Shown here: in pieces, positions 8,198 through 17,010 of the stretch | Layout of the letters: each line of letters starts with the position of its first letter | Position numbering within the stretch: position 1 is the first letter of the stretch | Source: Deinococcus sedimenti | GTDB taxonomy: Bacteria; Deinococcota; Deinococci; Deinococcales; Deinococcaceae | Length of the DNA: 64,000 nucleotides | Assembly: GCF_014648135.1 (NCBI RefSeq) | Contig: NZ_BMQN01000012.1 | Location: 1 to 64,000 of the forward strand | Reading direction: 5' to 3' | Position numbers and translations under genes: made by a program | The notes under the pieces: generated by a model | Told to the model about the DNA's origin: nothing | Seen by the model: only the letters and a program-made list of their open reading frames with translations | Database searches by the model: none

Positions 8198-8650
8198 ATG
8201 GGATTTCTCAACAAACTCAAGCAACTGGCGCAGGACGGCAGCGCCGCCGCGCAGCAGAACATCGCCCGCTTCCAGAACGCGGCGTTCGCGGACGCCACCA
8301 TGGCCGCCTGCGCCCTGATCAGTGCCGCGGACGGCTCGGTCAGCCCCGAGGAGCGCCGCAAGACCGCCGGATTCATCATGTCCAGCGACAAGCTCAAGGC
8401 GTTCGACACGAACAAGCTCCGCACCCGCTACGACGAGTACTGCGGCAAGCTGGACACTGATTTCGACTTCGGCAAGATCGAACTGATGCAGGTCGTCGGG
8501 AAGATCAAGAAGCCCGAGGAGGCCCGCGCCGTCATTCAGCTCGCTGTCCTGATCGGCAACGCCGATGGGAACTTCGACCAGCATGAGCAGAAGGTCGTCC
8601 GCGAGTTGGTCTTCGCCCTGAAACTCGACCCGAACGAATTCGGGCTGTAA
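8198..8650 (+). CDS. terB: Tellurite resistance protein TerB
   Basis: A 150-residue all-helical TerB protein, the normal family length. Family features are clear: [17 protein letters not shown] near residue 35, and a second acidic, metal-binding-like segment [13 protein letters not shown] near residue 125. TerB is cytoplasmic and associates with the membrane. It is reported to link TerC-type membrane proteins with TerD proteins in tellurite, phage and oxidative stress resistance. A strong GGAGG site precedes the ATG. It opens the plus-strand ter run and is followed 52 nt later by terD. Confidence 0.95.
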   Translation: MGFLNKLKQLAQDGSAAAQQNIARFQNAAFADATMAACALISAADGSVSPEERRKTAGFIMSSDKLKAFDTNKLRTRYDEYCGKLDTDFDFGKIELMQVVGKIKKPEEARAVIQLAVLIGNADGNFDQHEQKVVRELVFALKLDPNEFGL

Positions 8651-8702
8651 GCTCAGGGGCACGCCCCTCCTATTTTCGCTCTCTCAACTAAGGAGTACCA
8701 CC

Positions 8703-9278
8703 ATGGCTGTTTCCCTCTCCAAAGGCGGCAACGTCTCCCTCAGCAAAGAAGCCCCTGGTCTCACCGCCGTCAAGATCGGCCTGGGCTGGGATCCCCGCGT
8801 GACCGACGGCACCGAGTTCGACCTGGACGGCAGCGTCTTCCTGCTGAACGATGCCGGCAAGGTCCGCAGCGACGCGGACTTCGTCTTCTACAACAACAAG
8901 ACCTCCGCCGACGGCAGCGTCACGCACGCTGGCGACAACCGCTCCGGCCAGGGGGACGGCGACGATGAAACGGTCGACGTGAACCTCACGGGCGTCCCGG
9001 CCGACGTGCAGCGCGTCGCATTCGGCGTGACCATCCACGATGCCGACGCCCGCAAGCAGAGCTTCGGTCAGGTCAGCAACGCCTTCATTCGCGTGCTCAA
9101 CGCCGCCGACGGCAAGGAAATTGCCCGCTACGACCTGAGTGAGGACTACTCCACCGAAACCGCCATGATTTTCGGTGAACTGTACCGCCACGGCGGCGAC
9201 TGGAAGTTCAAGGCCATCGGCCAGGGCTACGCCGGCGGCCTCGCGGCCCTCGCCGGGAACTTCGGCGTCAACGTCTGA
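8703..9278 (+). CDS. terD: Tellurium resistance protein TerD, canonical
   Basis: 191 residues, the full family length. It starts with the signature [17 protein letters not shown], has GLGWDPR near residue 27, and carries the calcium-binding loop [13 protein letters not shown] (about 80-92). The fold is a calcium-dependent beta-sandwich that acts in the cytoplasm in stress resistance. An AAGGAG site precedes the ATG. It is close in sequence to the gene at 14024-14599, which suggests duplication. A hairpin (9300-9333) follows the stop. Confidence 0.96.
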   Translation: MAVSLSKGGNVSLSKEAPGLTAVKIGLGWDPRVTDGTEFDLDGSVFLLNDAGKVRSDADFVFYNNKTSADGSVTHAGDNRSGQGDGDDETVDVNLTGVPADVQRVAFGVTIHDADARKQSFGQVSNAFIRVLNAADGKEIARYDLSEDYSTETAMIFGELYRHGGDWKFKAIGQGYAGGLAALAGNFGVNV

Positions 9279-9299
9279 TCCCATCTCCCCTGTTTCAGG

Positions 9300-9333
9300 C
9301 GGGCGCTGCGTTCCTCACTGGATGCGGCGCCCG
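9300..9333 (+). terminator. Stem-loop after terD
   Basis: 10-bp stem, 9300-9309 with 9324-9333 (CGGGCGCTGC pairing with GCGGCGCCCG, one G-U pair), and a 14-nt loop. No U-run follows (TCTCC), so it may be a weak terminator or an mRNA-stabilising end that lowers expression of downstream VWA genes. Confidence 0.5.
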
Positions 9334-9383
9334 TCTCCACACCGAGGTCTGCCGCTGATGCCAACGTCCAAAAGAGGGTTCGG

Positions 9384-10664
9384 TTGAAACTCCAGGCTGG
9401 GCAGCGCCTGCCACTGGGCGAACTGGGTCCCGCCCCCCTCCGCATTCACCTGAGCCGCGCCGACCTGCTCATCGCTGTCCGCTGCGGCGGCCAGGTCGAA
9501 GAACTGCTTTCCATGCAGTCCCCCCATGGGTCTGGCGTGACCGTCAGCACGGCCAGTCAGGCGGAGTTCCAGCCTTCCGCCCTGCCGGACGTGGTGGATG
9601 ACGTACTGTTGCTGGCCTGGTCAACTGCAGCGCTGAGTGGCCCGGCACGCATCGGCGCGGCTGACTATGATCTCGCCGACGTGGGCGACGGCGTGGTCTG
9701 CGGCGTGTTCGGACGCTTCTACCGCCACCAGGGCCAGTGGAAGTACGCCGCGATGAATGCCGGGTTCCGTGACCTGCCGGGCCTCGCCCAGCATCTCCGG
9801 GTCCCCTCCGAGCAGCTGGTACCTGCCGCAGTTCCCTCCCCACGTCCCACATCCGCCACGTCCCCGGTACCGCCCGCACCTTCCGGCGGACTCATGGGCA
9901 AGGTACTGGACATGTTGCGCGGCGCGGCGCCCAGCACCTCCGCGCCGACGCCTGCCTCGACTCCGGCTCCAGTAGGCCCCGCCACAACGGCTGGCATCCA
10001 CAGCACCCTGAGCCTGCGCAAGGAGGCGGTGCGGCTCACCCTGGAGAAAAAAGGCGCAGCGGGAATCCAGGCGCGCGTGATGCTCGTGATGGACGCCAGT
10101 GGCTCCATGATGGGTCTGTACCAGCAGGGCAAGGTGCAGGCCGCGCTGGAGCGGCTGGTGCCGGTCGCCATGCAACTCGACGACAACGGGGAGATGGAAT
10201 TTTTCTACTACGCCTCCCGCTTCTCCAAACAACCGCACCTGACCGCGCAGAACGTCATGGGGCGCATCGGGCGGCGGTATCACAATGCGGACGGGGTCGG
10301 GAATAACGAGCCCCCCGTCATGGAAGCGGTCCTGAAAGAACACCGAGCGGAACGCACATCCCTGCCGACGCTGGTGCTGTTCATCACGGACGGCGGCATT
10401 GACGGGCACACCAGTCGGAAGATCGAGCAGATCATCAAGGGCAGCGCAGGTGACGCCCTGTTCTGGCAGTTCGTGGGTCTCGGAAACGCCAACTACGGCA
10501 TCCTGGAGCGTTTCGACACGCTCTCGGGCCGCGCGATCGACAATTCTGGCTTCTTCGCCGTGGATGACCTGGACCGCATCTCGGACGCGCAGCTGTACGA
10601 CCGGATCCTGAGTGAATTCCCCGACTGGGTCCGCAAGGCGAAAGCCGCGAGGATCCTCCCGTGA
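9384..10664 (+). CDS. TerD-like domain plus VWA domain protein
   Basis: A 426-residue fusion. Residues 1-150 are the divergent TerD-like domain (opens LQAGQRLPLGELG). A Pro/Ser/Ala-rich linker follows (about 150-205). Residues about 228-420 form a von Willebrand A domain with an intact MIDAS: DASGSM (DxSxS), a Thr-containing loop, and FITDGG. VWA domains bind metal and partner proteins. TerF/TerY-type VWA proteins are known in Ter clusters. The start is TTG at 9384 with AGAGGG 6 nt upstream, and no better start is available. The VWA part is very similar to the one in the 17011-18894 protein (both have FWQFVGLGNANYG), indicating duplication. Confidence 0.88.
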   Translation: MKLQAGQRLPLGELGPAPLRIHLSRADLLIAVRCGGQVEELLSMQSPHGSGVTVSTASQAEFQPSALPDVVDDVLLLAWSTAALSGPARIGAADYDLADVGDGVVCGVFGRFYRHQGQWKYAAMNAGFRDLPGLAQHLRVPSEQLVPAAVPSPRPTSATSPVPPAPSGGLMGKVLDMLRGAAPSTSAPTPASTPAPVGPATTAGIHSTLSLRKEAVRLTLEKKGAAGIQARVMLVMDASGSMMGLYQQGKVQAALERLVPVAMQLDDNGEMEFFYYASRFSKQPHLTAQNVMGRIGRRYHNADGVGNNEPPVMEAVLKEHRAERTSLPTLVLFITDGGIDGHTSRKIEQIIKGSAGDALFWQFVGLGNANYGILERFDTLSGRAIDNSGFFAVDDLDRISDAQLYDRILSEFPDWVRKAKAARILP

Positions 10665-10689
10665 TCCGCCTCTTCTCCCTGGAGCGTTC

Positions 10690-11928
10690 ATGAGTCAACT
10701 CACGCAAGGGCAGCGCCTGCCGCTGGCCCAGCTTGGCCTCAGCCACCAGTTCACCGTGCAGGTCACGTGCGACCTCGCGGACGCCGACTTCACTCTGTTC
10801 GGCCTGCAGGGAGGAACCCTCAAGGACGACCGCTGGATGGTGTTCTTCAACCAGACGGCCTCTCCGGACGGCGCGCTCGTGCAGGACGATGCCCAGCGCT
10901 TCCGACTGGATCTCGATCGACTGGCGACGAACGTCGACGAGGTGTACCTGACCGCCACGCATGACACCCGGCCGATCAGCGCCGCGACGCGCCTGGACGT
11001 GGCGATCGGAACGCACGTGTTCAACGCCCGAACAGCGCTGAAAGACGAGATGGCCGTCATGCTGGTCCGCTTCTACCGTAAGGATGGCGCGTGGCGCCTG
11101 GGCACGGTCGCGCAGGGGTTCAATGGCGGCCTGGCCGCGCTGGTGCAGCACTTCGGTGGTGAGGTGGCCGACGACGCGGCACCGACTCCTGCGGCGCCCA
11201 GGCCAGCGGCACCGGTCAGCCTGGTCAAGGAGCGGCAGAAGGTGCTGCTCGCCAAGGCGGAAAAGGAGCAGCCGCAGCTGGTGTCGCTGATGAAGGCCGC
11301 CTCCGTCAGCCTTGCCAAGCGTGGCCTGGACGAGGCGCGCTATCAGGTCAAACTGGTGCTCGACATCAGCGCGAGCATGTCGAACGAGTACCGCAGCGGC
11401 AGCGTGCAGGACCTCGCCAACCGCGCCCTCGCGCTCGCCACGCAGCTCGATGACGACGGCGAGGTCGAGGTGTACCTCTTCGGGATCCGCGCGCACCGCA
11501 AGGGCACCCTGAGCCTCAGCAACGCCTGTGATTTCGTCGAACGGATGCGCGTGGACCTTGAAGGCGGCACACATTACGGCCCCGTCATGAAACTGGTCCG
11601 CGAGGATGTGCAGCGCAGCGGCAAACGCATCCCAACGCTGGTGCTGTTCATCACCGACGGCGGCACCAGTAACCCCAGCAGCGTCATCAGCCTGATGCGC
11701 GAGATGTCCCGTGAAGCGATCTTCTGGAAGTTCATGGGAATCGAAGAAGGCCGCGTGAACTTCGACTTCCTAGAGACACTCGATGACCTCACCGGGCGCG
11801 CCGTGGACAATGCGGACTTCTTCAAGGTCAAAGCGCCGATCCGTCTGCCGGACGAGGAGCTGTTTGACCTGCTCGTCAACGAACTCGACAGCTGGCAACG
11901 CAGCGCGAAGCGGGCCGGCATCCTGTAA
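10690..11928 (+). CDS. TerD-like domain plus VWA domain protein
   Basis: 412 residues. The chosen start is ATG 10690 with GGAG 7 nt upstream, because it gives the family opening LTQGQRLPLAQLG. The frame is open 26 codons further upstream, inside the previous gene. Residues 1-160 form the divergent TerD-like domain (DDRWMVFFN, VAQGFNGGLAALVQHF). Residues about 217-400 form a VWA domain with MIDAS DISASM and FITDGG. The VWA is of a different subtype from the preceding gene. It lies 25 nt after that gene and is probably co-transcribed. A role in assembling Ter complexes is inferred from the family. Confidence 0.87.
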   Translation: MSQLTQGQRLPLAQLGLSHQFTVQVTCDLADADFTLFGLQGGTLKDDRWMVFFNQTASPDGALVQDDAQRFRLDLDRLATNVDEVYLTATHDTRPISAATRLDVAIGTHVFNARTALKDEMAVMLVRFYRKDGAWRLGTVAQGFNGGLAALVQHFGGEVADDAAPTPAAPRPAAPVSLVKERQKVLLAKAEKEQPQLVSLMKAASVSLAKRGLDEARYQVKLVLDISASMSNEYRSGSVQDLANRALALATQLDDDGEVEVYLFGIRAHRKGTLSLSNACDFVERMRVDLEGGTHYGPVMKLVREDVQRSGKRIPTLVLFITDGGTSNPSSVISLMREMSREAIFWKFMGIEEGRVNFDFLETLDDLTGRAVDNADFFKVKAPIRLPDEELFDLLVNELDSWQRSAKRAGIL

Positions 11929-11967
11929 GACACCCACGCTGACCCGGTGGTCAGTCAAATCCCCACA

Positions 11968-11997
11968 GGGACGCGCATTTTAGGCAACGCGCGTCCC
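11968..11997 (+). terminator. Perfect stem-loop between the VWA gene and the TerA-like gene
   Basis: 9-bp perfect stem (11968-11976 GGGACGCGC with 11989-11997) and a 12-nt AT-rich loop. It is followed by GAAATCCGTTTAAT, not a strict U-run. It sits 40 nt after the stop and may be a terminator or operator. A TAATAT -10-like box at 12008-12013 follows immediately, so a new promoter for the TerA-like gene may start here. Confidence 0.5.
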
Positions 11998-12045
11998 GAA
12001 ATCCGTTTAATATGCTCACAGTCCCTACGATCCGCAGGAGGGTCC

Positions 12046-12075
12046 ATGATTCCCATTCACCAGCGGGCCGGCTGA
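12046..12075 (+). CDS. Nine-codon leader peptide before the TerA-like gene
   Basis: The only strong ribosome site here (AGGAGGG, 12036-12042) serves an ATG at 12046. That frame encodes just MIPIHQRAG and ends at TGA 12073-12075, which directly abuts ATG 12076 of the next gene in the same frame. The main gene has no ribosome site of its own. I infer translational coupling by termination-reinitiation. The alternative is a nonsense mutation that cut a short N-terminal extension off the main protein. Confidence 0.45.
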   Translation: MIPIHQRAG

Positions 12076-13308
12076 ATGCAGGCCTTTCAGACCGGGCAGA
12101 AATCGCCGCTCAGCCACCTGACCACCTCGAATCTTCTCACGATCTCCGCGCGCGTCACCGGTCCTGCCGCTGAGTACGATTTAAGCCTGTTCGGCCTCGA
12201 CGCCGGCGGTCAACTCAGCGACGACCGCTACCTCGTGTTCTTCAACCAGCCCGCCACGCCCGAGCGGGCCGTGCAGATGAGTAGCGGCGCGCGCGGCGAG
12301 AAGATCTTCACGATTGACCTGCAGCGCCTCCCGCAGACCATTCGGCGATTGAGTCTCACCGCGACCGTAGATGACGGCACCTTCGGGCAGATTGACCACG
12401 CGGAGATTACCCTCTCCGCCGATGGCCGACCCGTGGCGTCCTACCGCGTGACCGGCCGGGACTTCCAGCAGGAGCGCGCCGTGATGCTGTTCGACGTGTA
12501 CTTCAAGGACCTCTGGCGCGTCGGCGCGGTCGGGCAGGGGTTCAACGGTGGCCTTGCGGCGCTCGTCCGTCACTACGGCGGCGAAGTTGCTGACCGGCCC
12601 GGTCCGACCCCACCTAGCCCCGCGCCGAACGCCGCGCCCGCACCGCCCCGGCCCACGCCCACGTCCTCACCAGCCCCCGCGACGCCCCCTGCCCCTCCTG
12701 CCCCACCGATCAACCTCAAGAAGATCACGCTGGACAAGAAGGGGGAAAGCACCCGCATCTCCCTGAAGAAACCCGGGCACGCCGAACCGATCCGCGTGAA
12801 CCTCAACTGGGACCGCGGTGGGAAACGCAGCGGGATGTTCAGCCGTATCACGGCCGCCGCCGACCTGGATCTGGGATGCATGTTCGTCCTGAACGACGGA
12901 CAACGCGGCGTCATTCAGGCGCTCGGGAACAGCTTCGGTTCCGAGCGGCTCCTGCCGCACATTCTGCTCGACAAGGACGACCGGACCGGGGCGGCGCTTG
13001 ACGGAGAGAACCTCACCATCTTCCGTCCTGATCTGATCCACACCGTGCTGGTGTTCACGTGCATCTATGAGGGCACCAACGATTTCACCCAGGTGGGTGC
13101 CCGGCTCTCGCTCAAGGACCCGCAGGGCAACGAGATCGCCGTCCACCTGAGCAACCCGGACATTCAGCGCACCTTCTGCGGGATCGCCCTGATCGAGAAC
13201 ATTGGCGGGGAAATCAAGGTCACCAAAGAAGAACGGTATTTCCTGGGCGCGCAGCAGTGCGATGAGCACTACGGCTTCGGGTTCCGCTGGGTGGCGGGGA
13301 GTAAGTAA
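12076..13308 (+). CDS. terA: TerD-like domain fused to a TerA-like domain
   Basis: 410 residues. Residues 1-170 form the divergent TerD-like domain (opens FQTGQKSPLSHLT, has DDRYLVFFN, closes VGQGFNGGLAALV). A Pro/Ala-rich linker follows (about 175-212). The C-terminal ~195 residues resemble TerA: LDLGCMFVLNDGQRGVIQAL, the DKDDRTGA loop, and LVFTCIYEGT. TerA is a Ter-complex component usually encoded beside terB/terD. The N-terminal fusion is unusual. The start at 12076 follows a nine-codon leader frame and lacks its own ribosome site. Confidence 0.82.
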   Translation: MQAFQTGQKSPLSHLTTSNLLTISARVTGPAAEYDLSLFGLDAGGQLSDDRYLVFFNQPATPERAVQMSSGARGEKIFTIDLQRLPQTIRRLSLTATVDDGTFGQIDHAEITLSADGRPVASYRVTGRDFQQERAVMLFDVYFKDLWRVGAVGQGFNGGLAALVRHYGGEVADRPGPTPPSPAPNAAPAPPRPTPTSSPAPATPPAPPAPPINLKKITLDKKGESTRISLKKPGHAEPIRVNLNWDRGGKRSGMFSRITAAADLDLGCMFVLNDGQRGVIQALGNSFGSERLLPHILLDKDDRTGAALDGENLTIFRPDLIHTVLVFTCIYEGTNDFTQVGARLSLKDPQGNEIAVHLSNPDIQRTFCGIALIENIGGEIKVTKEERYFLGAQQCDEHYGFGFRWVAGSK

Positions 13309-13358
13309 CGCCTCGCAGCCCATTCATCCGCACCATTCATCCCCACAGGAGCGTCACC

Positions 13359-13940
13359 ATGGCACTGAGTTTGCAGAAAGGTCAACAGATCAGCCTGGCC
13401 AAGACCAGCGGCACCACCCTCACCACCGTGCGCCTCGGCGTCGGCTGGGAGGGCATCAAGAAAAAAGGCATCCTGGGCTTCGGCGCTGGGCGGGAAGCTG
13501 TCGATCTTGACGCGAACGCCCTGATGTTCGATGCGCAGGGGACGCTGGTCGACCAAGTGTGGTTCCGCCAGTTGCAGAGCAAGGACGGCTCGGTCCGTCA
13601 CAGTGGCGACAACCGCACCGGCGACGGGGACGGGGACGACGAGACGATCACCATCGACCTGACCCGTCTCTCCTCCGCTGTGCAGACCGTGATCCTGAGC
13701 GTGAACAACTACAGCGGTCAGAGCTTCAACCGCATCGAAACGGCGTATTGCCGCCTGATCAATCAGCAGGGTGAGAAGGAACTCGCCCGCTATGAACTGG
13801 CCGGGCAGGGCAATCACAACGGCCTGATTATTGCCAGCTTGAGGCGCGAGGGCAGCGACTGGACCTTCAAGGCGATCGGTGCTGCTGCGTCCGGCCGCAC
13901 GTACCACGACAACCTGCCCGACATCCGCGCTCACCTGTGA
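13359..13940 (+). CDS. TerD family protein (TerZ/TerX-like)
   Basis: 193 residues in the stand-alone TerD fold. It opens LSLQKGQQISLAK and carries the calcium loop GDNRTGDGDGDDE (about 83-95). An insert (EGIKKKGILGFGAGRE) after GVGW is typical of the TerX/TerZ branch. An AGGAG site lies 8 nt before the ATG. It lies 50 nt after the TerA-like gene and 83 nt before the next TerD gene, in one probable transcript. Confidence 0.92.
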   Translation: MALSLQKGQQISLAKTSGTTLTTVRLGVGWEGIKKKGILGFGAGREAVDLDANALMFDAQGTLVDQVWFRQLQSKDGSVRHSGDNRTGDGDGDDETITIDLTRLSSAVQTVILSVNNYSGQSFNRIETAYCRLINQQGEKELARYELAGQGNHNGLIIASLRREGSDWTFKAIGAAASGRTYHDNLPDIRAHL

Positions 13941-14023
13941 GACCCTGGAACCCCCTACCCTGGGGCGTCCGTCTCTGAATCCATACTCCCCACCCGTTTC
14001 ATTCCCCGTCCCTGGAGGACCCC

Positions 14024-14599
14024 ATGGCCCTGTCCCTGTCCAAAGGCAGCAATATCTCCCTGAGCAAAGAAGCTCCCAATCTCACCCGCATCCTCGTGGG
14101 TCTCGGCTGGGACCCCCGCGTCAGTGACGGTCAGCAGTTCGACCTGGACGCCAGCGCGTTCCTGCTGACCGCCTCGGGCCGCGTGCGCGGTGACCATGAC
14201 TTTATCTTCTACAACCAGCTGCGCAGCCAGGACGGCAGCGTTGAGCACACCGGCGACAACCGCACCGGTCAGGGTGACGGGGACGACGAGAGCATCAAGA
14301 TCGACCTGAGCCGCGTCCCGGCCGACATCGCCAAGATCGTCGTGGGCGTGACCATCGACGAGGCCGACGCCCGCCGTCAGAACTTCGGTCAGGTGGGCGG
14401 CGCCTTCATCCGCATTGTGGACGACGCGACGGGCCGCGAGATCACCCGCTACGACCTCGGCGAGGACTTCAGCACGGAAACCGCCGTGGTGTTCGGTGAA
14501 GTGTACCGCTACGGTAACGAGTGGAAGTTCCGCGCGGTCGGGCAGGGCTTTGCCGGTGGCCTGGCGCCGATGGCCCGCGGCTACGGCGTGAACGTTTAA
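14024..14599 (+). CDS. terD: Tellurium resistance protein TerD/TerE, canonical
   Basis: 191 residues, the same length as the gene at 8703 and strongly similar throughout. It has the [17 protein letters not shown] opening, GLGWDPR, the calcium loop [13 protein letters not shown], and the same C-terminal GVNV. TerD and TerE are paralogous calcium-binding stress proteins, and I cannot tell which this is. A GGAGG site precedes the ATG. The DUF475 membrane protein gene follows. Confidence 0.95.
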   Translation: MALSLSKGSNISLSKEAPNLTRILVGLGWDPRVSDGQQFDLDASAFLLTASGRVRGDHDFIFYNQLRSQDGSVEHTGDNRTGQGDGDDESIKIDLSRVPADIAKIVVGVTIDEADARRQNFGQVGGAFIRIVDDATGREITRYDLGEDFSTETAVVFGEVYRYGNEWKFRAVGQGFAGGLAPMARGYGVNV

Positions 14600-14617
14600 A
14601 CTTCAAGTCTTCCGCGC

Positions 14618-14656
14618 GCCTCTCCACCGGAACACTGGGTATCCGGCGTGGGAGGC
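14618..14656 (+). promoter_or_regulatory. Imperfect hairpin before the DUF475 gene
   Basis: An imperfect GC stem (14618-14630 against 14643-14656, around GCCTC/GAGGC and CCGG/CCGG) lies in the 88-nt gap before the next gene. There is no U-run. It may be an attenuator or a processing site. Confidence 0.3.
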
Positions 14657-14687
14657 CCCTCTCCTGTCTCACCCTGGTAAGGACGTC

Positions 14688-15737
14688 ATGATCAAACGAG
14701 AATTCGGTTTCGCCTTCATCATCACCGCACTGTCCCTCGTGCTGGCCTTCTGGTACGGCCTGCGCGTGGGCGGAATCAGTACCGCTCTGAATTACCTGTT
14801 CATCGCCATCGTGCTCGGCGTGATGGAGGTCTCCCTGAGCTTCGACAATGCCGTCGTGAACGCCTCGGTCCTGAAGAACATGACCAAGAAGTGGCAGCAG
14901 CGCTTCCTGGTCTGGGGCATCCTCATCGCCGTGGTCGGCATGCGCCTGATCTTCCCCATCCTGATCGTGGCCGTCACATCCGGCCTGGGTTTCGGTGAGG
15001 TGGCCAACCTCGCCCTGAACGACTCCAACCGGTACGCTGAGTACCTTGAGCAGGCAGAGATCGCCATCAGCGCATTCGGCGGCGTATTCCTCCTGCTGGT
15101 CGCCCTGAACTACCTGATGGATCCAGAGAAGGACCTGCACTGGCTGGGCGGTTTCGAGCGTCGTCTCGCCGGCATCGGCAAACTCGACACGATTCAGGTC
15201 GTGGTGACTGTCACGGCGCTGCTGCTGATCACCAAGTTCATGGTACCGGTCGCCGAGCAGGTCACGGCTCTGACGGCCGGGCTGGTCGGTCTGGTGCTGT
15301 ACCTGATCATGAACGCCATCGGGAACCTGTTCGATCCGGACGACATGGCGGCCAAAGCGGGCGCCGCAGGCTTTTCTGCGTTCATGTACCTCGAAATCCT
15401 GGACGCCAGCTTCTCCCTGGACGGCGTGATCGGCGCGTTCGCCATCACCAACGTCGTCGTGATCATCGCGGCAGGCCTAGCGATCGGCGCTGTGTTCGTG
15501 CGGTCGCTGACGCTGTTCCTCGTGCATAAGGGGACGCTGGCTGAGTACCGCTACCTGGAGCACGGCGCGCATTACGGCATTCTGGCGCTGGCGATCATCA
15601 TGCTGCTGCACATGAATCCCGCCATTCACATTCCTGAAGTGGTCACTGGCCTGATCGGCGTGGGCTTCATCGTCTTCTCGATCATCTCCTCTCTCCGCGC
15701 GAACAAGAAGGACGCCCTGGGTGGCGGAACTGCGTAA
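14688..15737 (+). CDS. DUF475 / TerC-like integral membrane protein
   Basis: 349 residues with about nine hydrophobic segments. Acidic motifs inside the membrane, MEVSLSFDNAVVNAS and ILDASFSLDGVIGA, are characteristic of the TerC/DUF475 superfamily, proposed metal-ion (Mn or Ca) transporters or metal-sensing membrane anchors for TerB/TerD. AAGGA lies 6 nt before the ATG. It ends the plus-strand ter run and is followed by a strong 12-bp hairpin. Confidence 0.92.
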   Translation: MIKREFGFAFIITALSLVLAFWYGLRVGGISTALNYLFIAIVLGVMEVSLSFDNAVVNASVLKNMTKKWQQRFLVWGILIAVVGMRLIFPILIVAVTSGLGFGEVANLALNDSNRYAEYLEQAEIAISAFGGVFLLLVALNYLMDPEKDLHWLGGFERRLAGIGKLDTIQVVVTVTALLLITKFMVPVAEQVTALTAGLVGLVLYLIMNAIGNLFDPDDMAAKAGAAGFSAFMYLEILDASFSLDGVIGAFAITNVVVIIAAGLAIGAVFVRSLTLFLVHKGTLAEYRYLEHGAHYGILALAIIMLLHMNPAIHIPEVVTGLIGVGFIVFSIISSLRANKKDALGGGTA

Positions 15738-15761
15738 CCAGTCAGCGTAACGCGCTGCTAT

Positions 15762-15800
15762 GCTGCCTCCAGAATGCCCACAGGGCCGTCTGGAGGCAGC
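15762..15800 (+). terminator. Terminator-like hairpin after the DUF475 gene
   Basis: 12-bp perfect stem (15762-15773 GCTGCCTCCAGA with 15789-15800) and a 15-nt loop, followed by TTTC. It is placed 24 nt after the stop codon. It probably ends the terB-DUF475 transcript. Confidence 0.7.
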
Positions 15801-15833
15801 TTTCATGACACGGTTCTTTCATCACGAGCACGC

Positions 15834-16244
15834 ATGACGCTCCTCGCGTGGCTTCCATCCACAGTACTCACCTGGATCGCAGTGGACGCCGTGACCCACC
15901 TGGTCGGACACCTTTCCATGGGCGTCCTGGTCGGCTTGGCCCTCCTAGGGCTCGTGACTGGCTGGACCACCCGGCCGTGGCAGCCACCTCTGCCTCGCCG
16001 GCAGGTACGGGCCTGCGGCATCAGTTTCGGCCTGCTGTGCGCGCACGCTGCACTTGAAGACGTCCCAAGGAGCGCAGTCGCACACGCGGTTGAATGGTGG
16101 CTACTGAGCGCATTGATCGCGTTGTGGCTGCCCCGCCCCCCGGACCACCTGCGCCGACGCCGTCTGGACTCCACTCAACAGTCCGCGCGGGGACACAATC
16201 GCGCGATTCCACTTCACCACTCTTCCCTGGAGACGTCCAGATGA
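15834..16244 (+). CDS. Small membrane protein, function unknown
   Basis: 136 residues from ATG 15834, with hydrophobic stretches (LLAWLPSTVLTWIAV, MGVLVGLALLGLVTG, VEWWLLSALIALWLP) predicting three membrane segments and a basic tail. The frame is open 20 codons upstream across the terminator hairpin, so the ATG at 15834 is preferred although its ribosome site is weak. The stop overlaps the next gene by ATGA (16241-16244), which supports a real, coupled gene. No family is recognised. Confidence 0.6.
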   Translation: MTLLAWLPSTVLTWIAVDAVTHLVGHLSMGVLVGLALLGLVTGWTTRPWQPPLPRRQVRACGISFGLLCAHAALEDVPRSAVAHAVEWWLLSALIALWLPRPPDHLRRRRLDSTQQSARGHNRAIPLHHSSLETSR

Positions 16245-16981
16245 ACCACAGTCCTCCCCCTGACCAGCCCGCCCGCACGCGCGCACTCAAGCTCCTTCAA
16301 CTCGCCCGCCGCGGCGTCGGCGGTGAGCGCACCAACGCCACGCGGTTACTGCTCACGCACCTGCAGGCGAACGACATGACCCTGTTCGATATCGACCCGG
16401 GGCTGCCCGTCACGCAGGACCTGTCGGTGCTCGACTCGCTGCGTGAAGCGCAGCTGGAACTGGCCAAACTCGGCACGGACCGTCAGGACGAAGCCTTGGA
16501 GCGCCTGGTAGACGACCCGACGCTCACGCCGGCGGAAATCGAGCGGGTGCTGGGCGTGATGGACTTGCAGATCCTCGCGCGGCACCGCAGTGAGGCCTGG
16601 GCGCATCTGGACGGCGTAGACTCAGGTCGGTATGCCGCCCTGGTTGACCGACTGAATCCCAAAGCGCTCTCGGCCTTTGGGGGCAGCGTGGCGCAGCGTG
16701 TACACATGGCCCTGCGCGAGGCGTACTGGCGCGCGGCGTACCCCCTACGGACCCTAAGGGTGCAGGGCGAGGTGGATCAGGCCCTGGTGGCGGGACTGCT
16801 GACAGGTCTGGGCGGCATCGGCATCCGGGTACTGGCGGACGGGGTCGAAGCGCACCTCGACGGCGATCAGCTGGCCCGCGCCCGGTCGATGATGGTGCAG
16901 GACCTGCCCGCGCTGCGCCGCACGGCGACCGACGCGCTGCGCGCCCTGGGTGAACAGCACGCCCGTGCGCAGCGGGGCTGA
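16241..16981 (+). CDS. DUF2786-like protein
   Basis: 246 residues. The start is ATG 16241 with GGAG about 8 nt upstream. The frame is open earlier, but those codons overlap the membrane gene. The N-terminal segment ALKLLQLARRGVGGERTNA resembles the DUF2786 motif (ALaRrgvggEreNA), a domain of unknown function often seen near stress or mobile genes. The rest is helical, with a possible ferredoxin-like C-terminal part (VLADGVEAHLDGDQ). It converges with the TerD-VWA gene, and a perfect hairpin spans its stop. Confidence 0.65.
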   Translation: MNHSPPPDQPARTRALKLLQLARRGVGGERTNATRLLLTHLQANDMTLFDIDPGLPVTQDLSVLDSLREAQLELAKLGTDRQDEALERLVDDPTLTPAEIERVLGVMDLQILARHRSEAWAHLDGVDSGRYAALVDRLNPKALSAFGGSVAQRVHMALREAYWRAAYPLRTLRVQGEVDQALVAGLLTGLGGIGIRVLADGVEAHLDGDQLARARSMMVQDLPALRRTATDALRALGEQHARAQRG

Positions 16982-16994
16982 CGCAGCCCCGCTG
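16970..16994. terminator. Bidirectional terminator between convergent genes
   Basis: 10-bp perfect stem (16970-16979 CAGCGGGGCT with 16985-16994) with a 5-nt loop. It overlaps the TGA at 16979-16981 and lies 16 nt from the convergent stop at 17011. It can serve both strands. Confidence 0.65.
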
Positions 16995-17010
16995 ACATAA
17001 AGTCGCAGCG

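Noticed and set aside
7322..8318. Two overlapping plus-strand frames (169 and 178 codons) after the IS element
   Set aside because: No ribosome sites, odd composition, one overlaps terB in a different frame, and the sequence resembles none I know.
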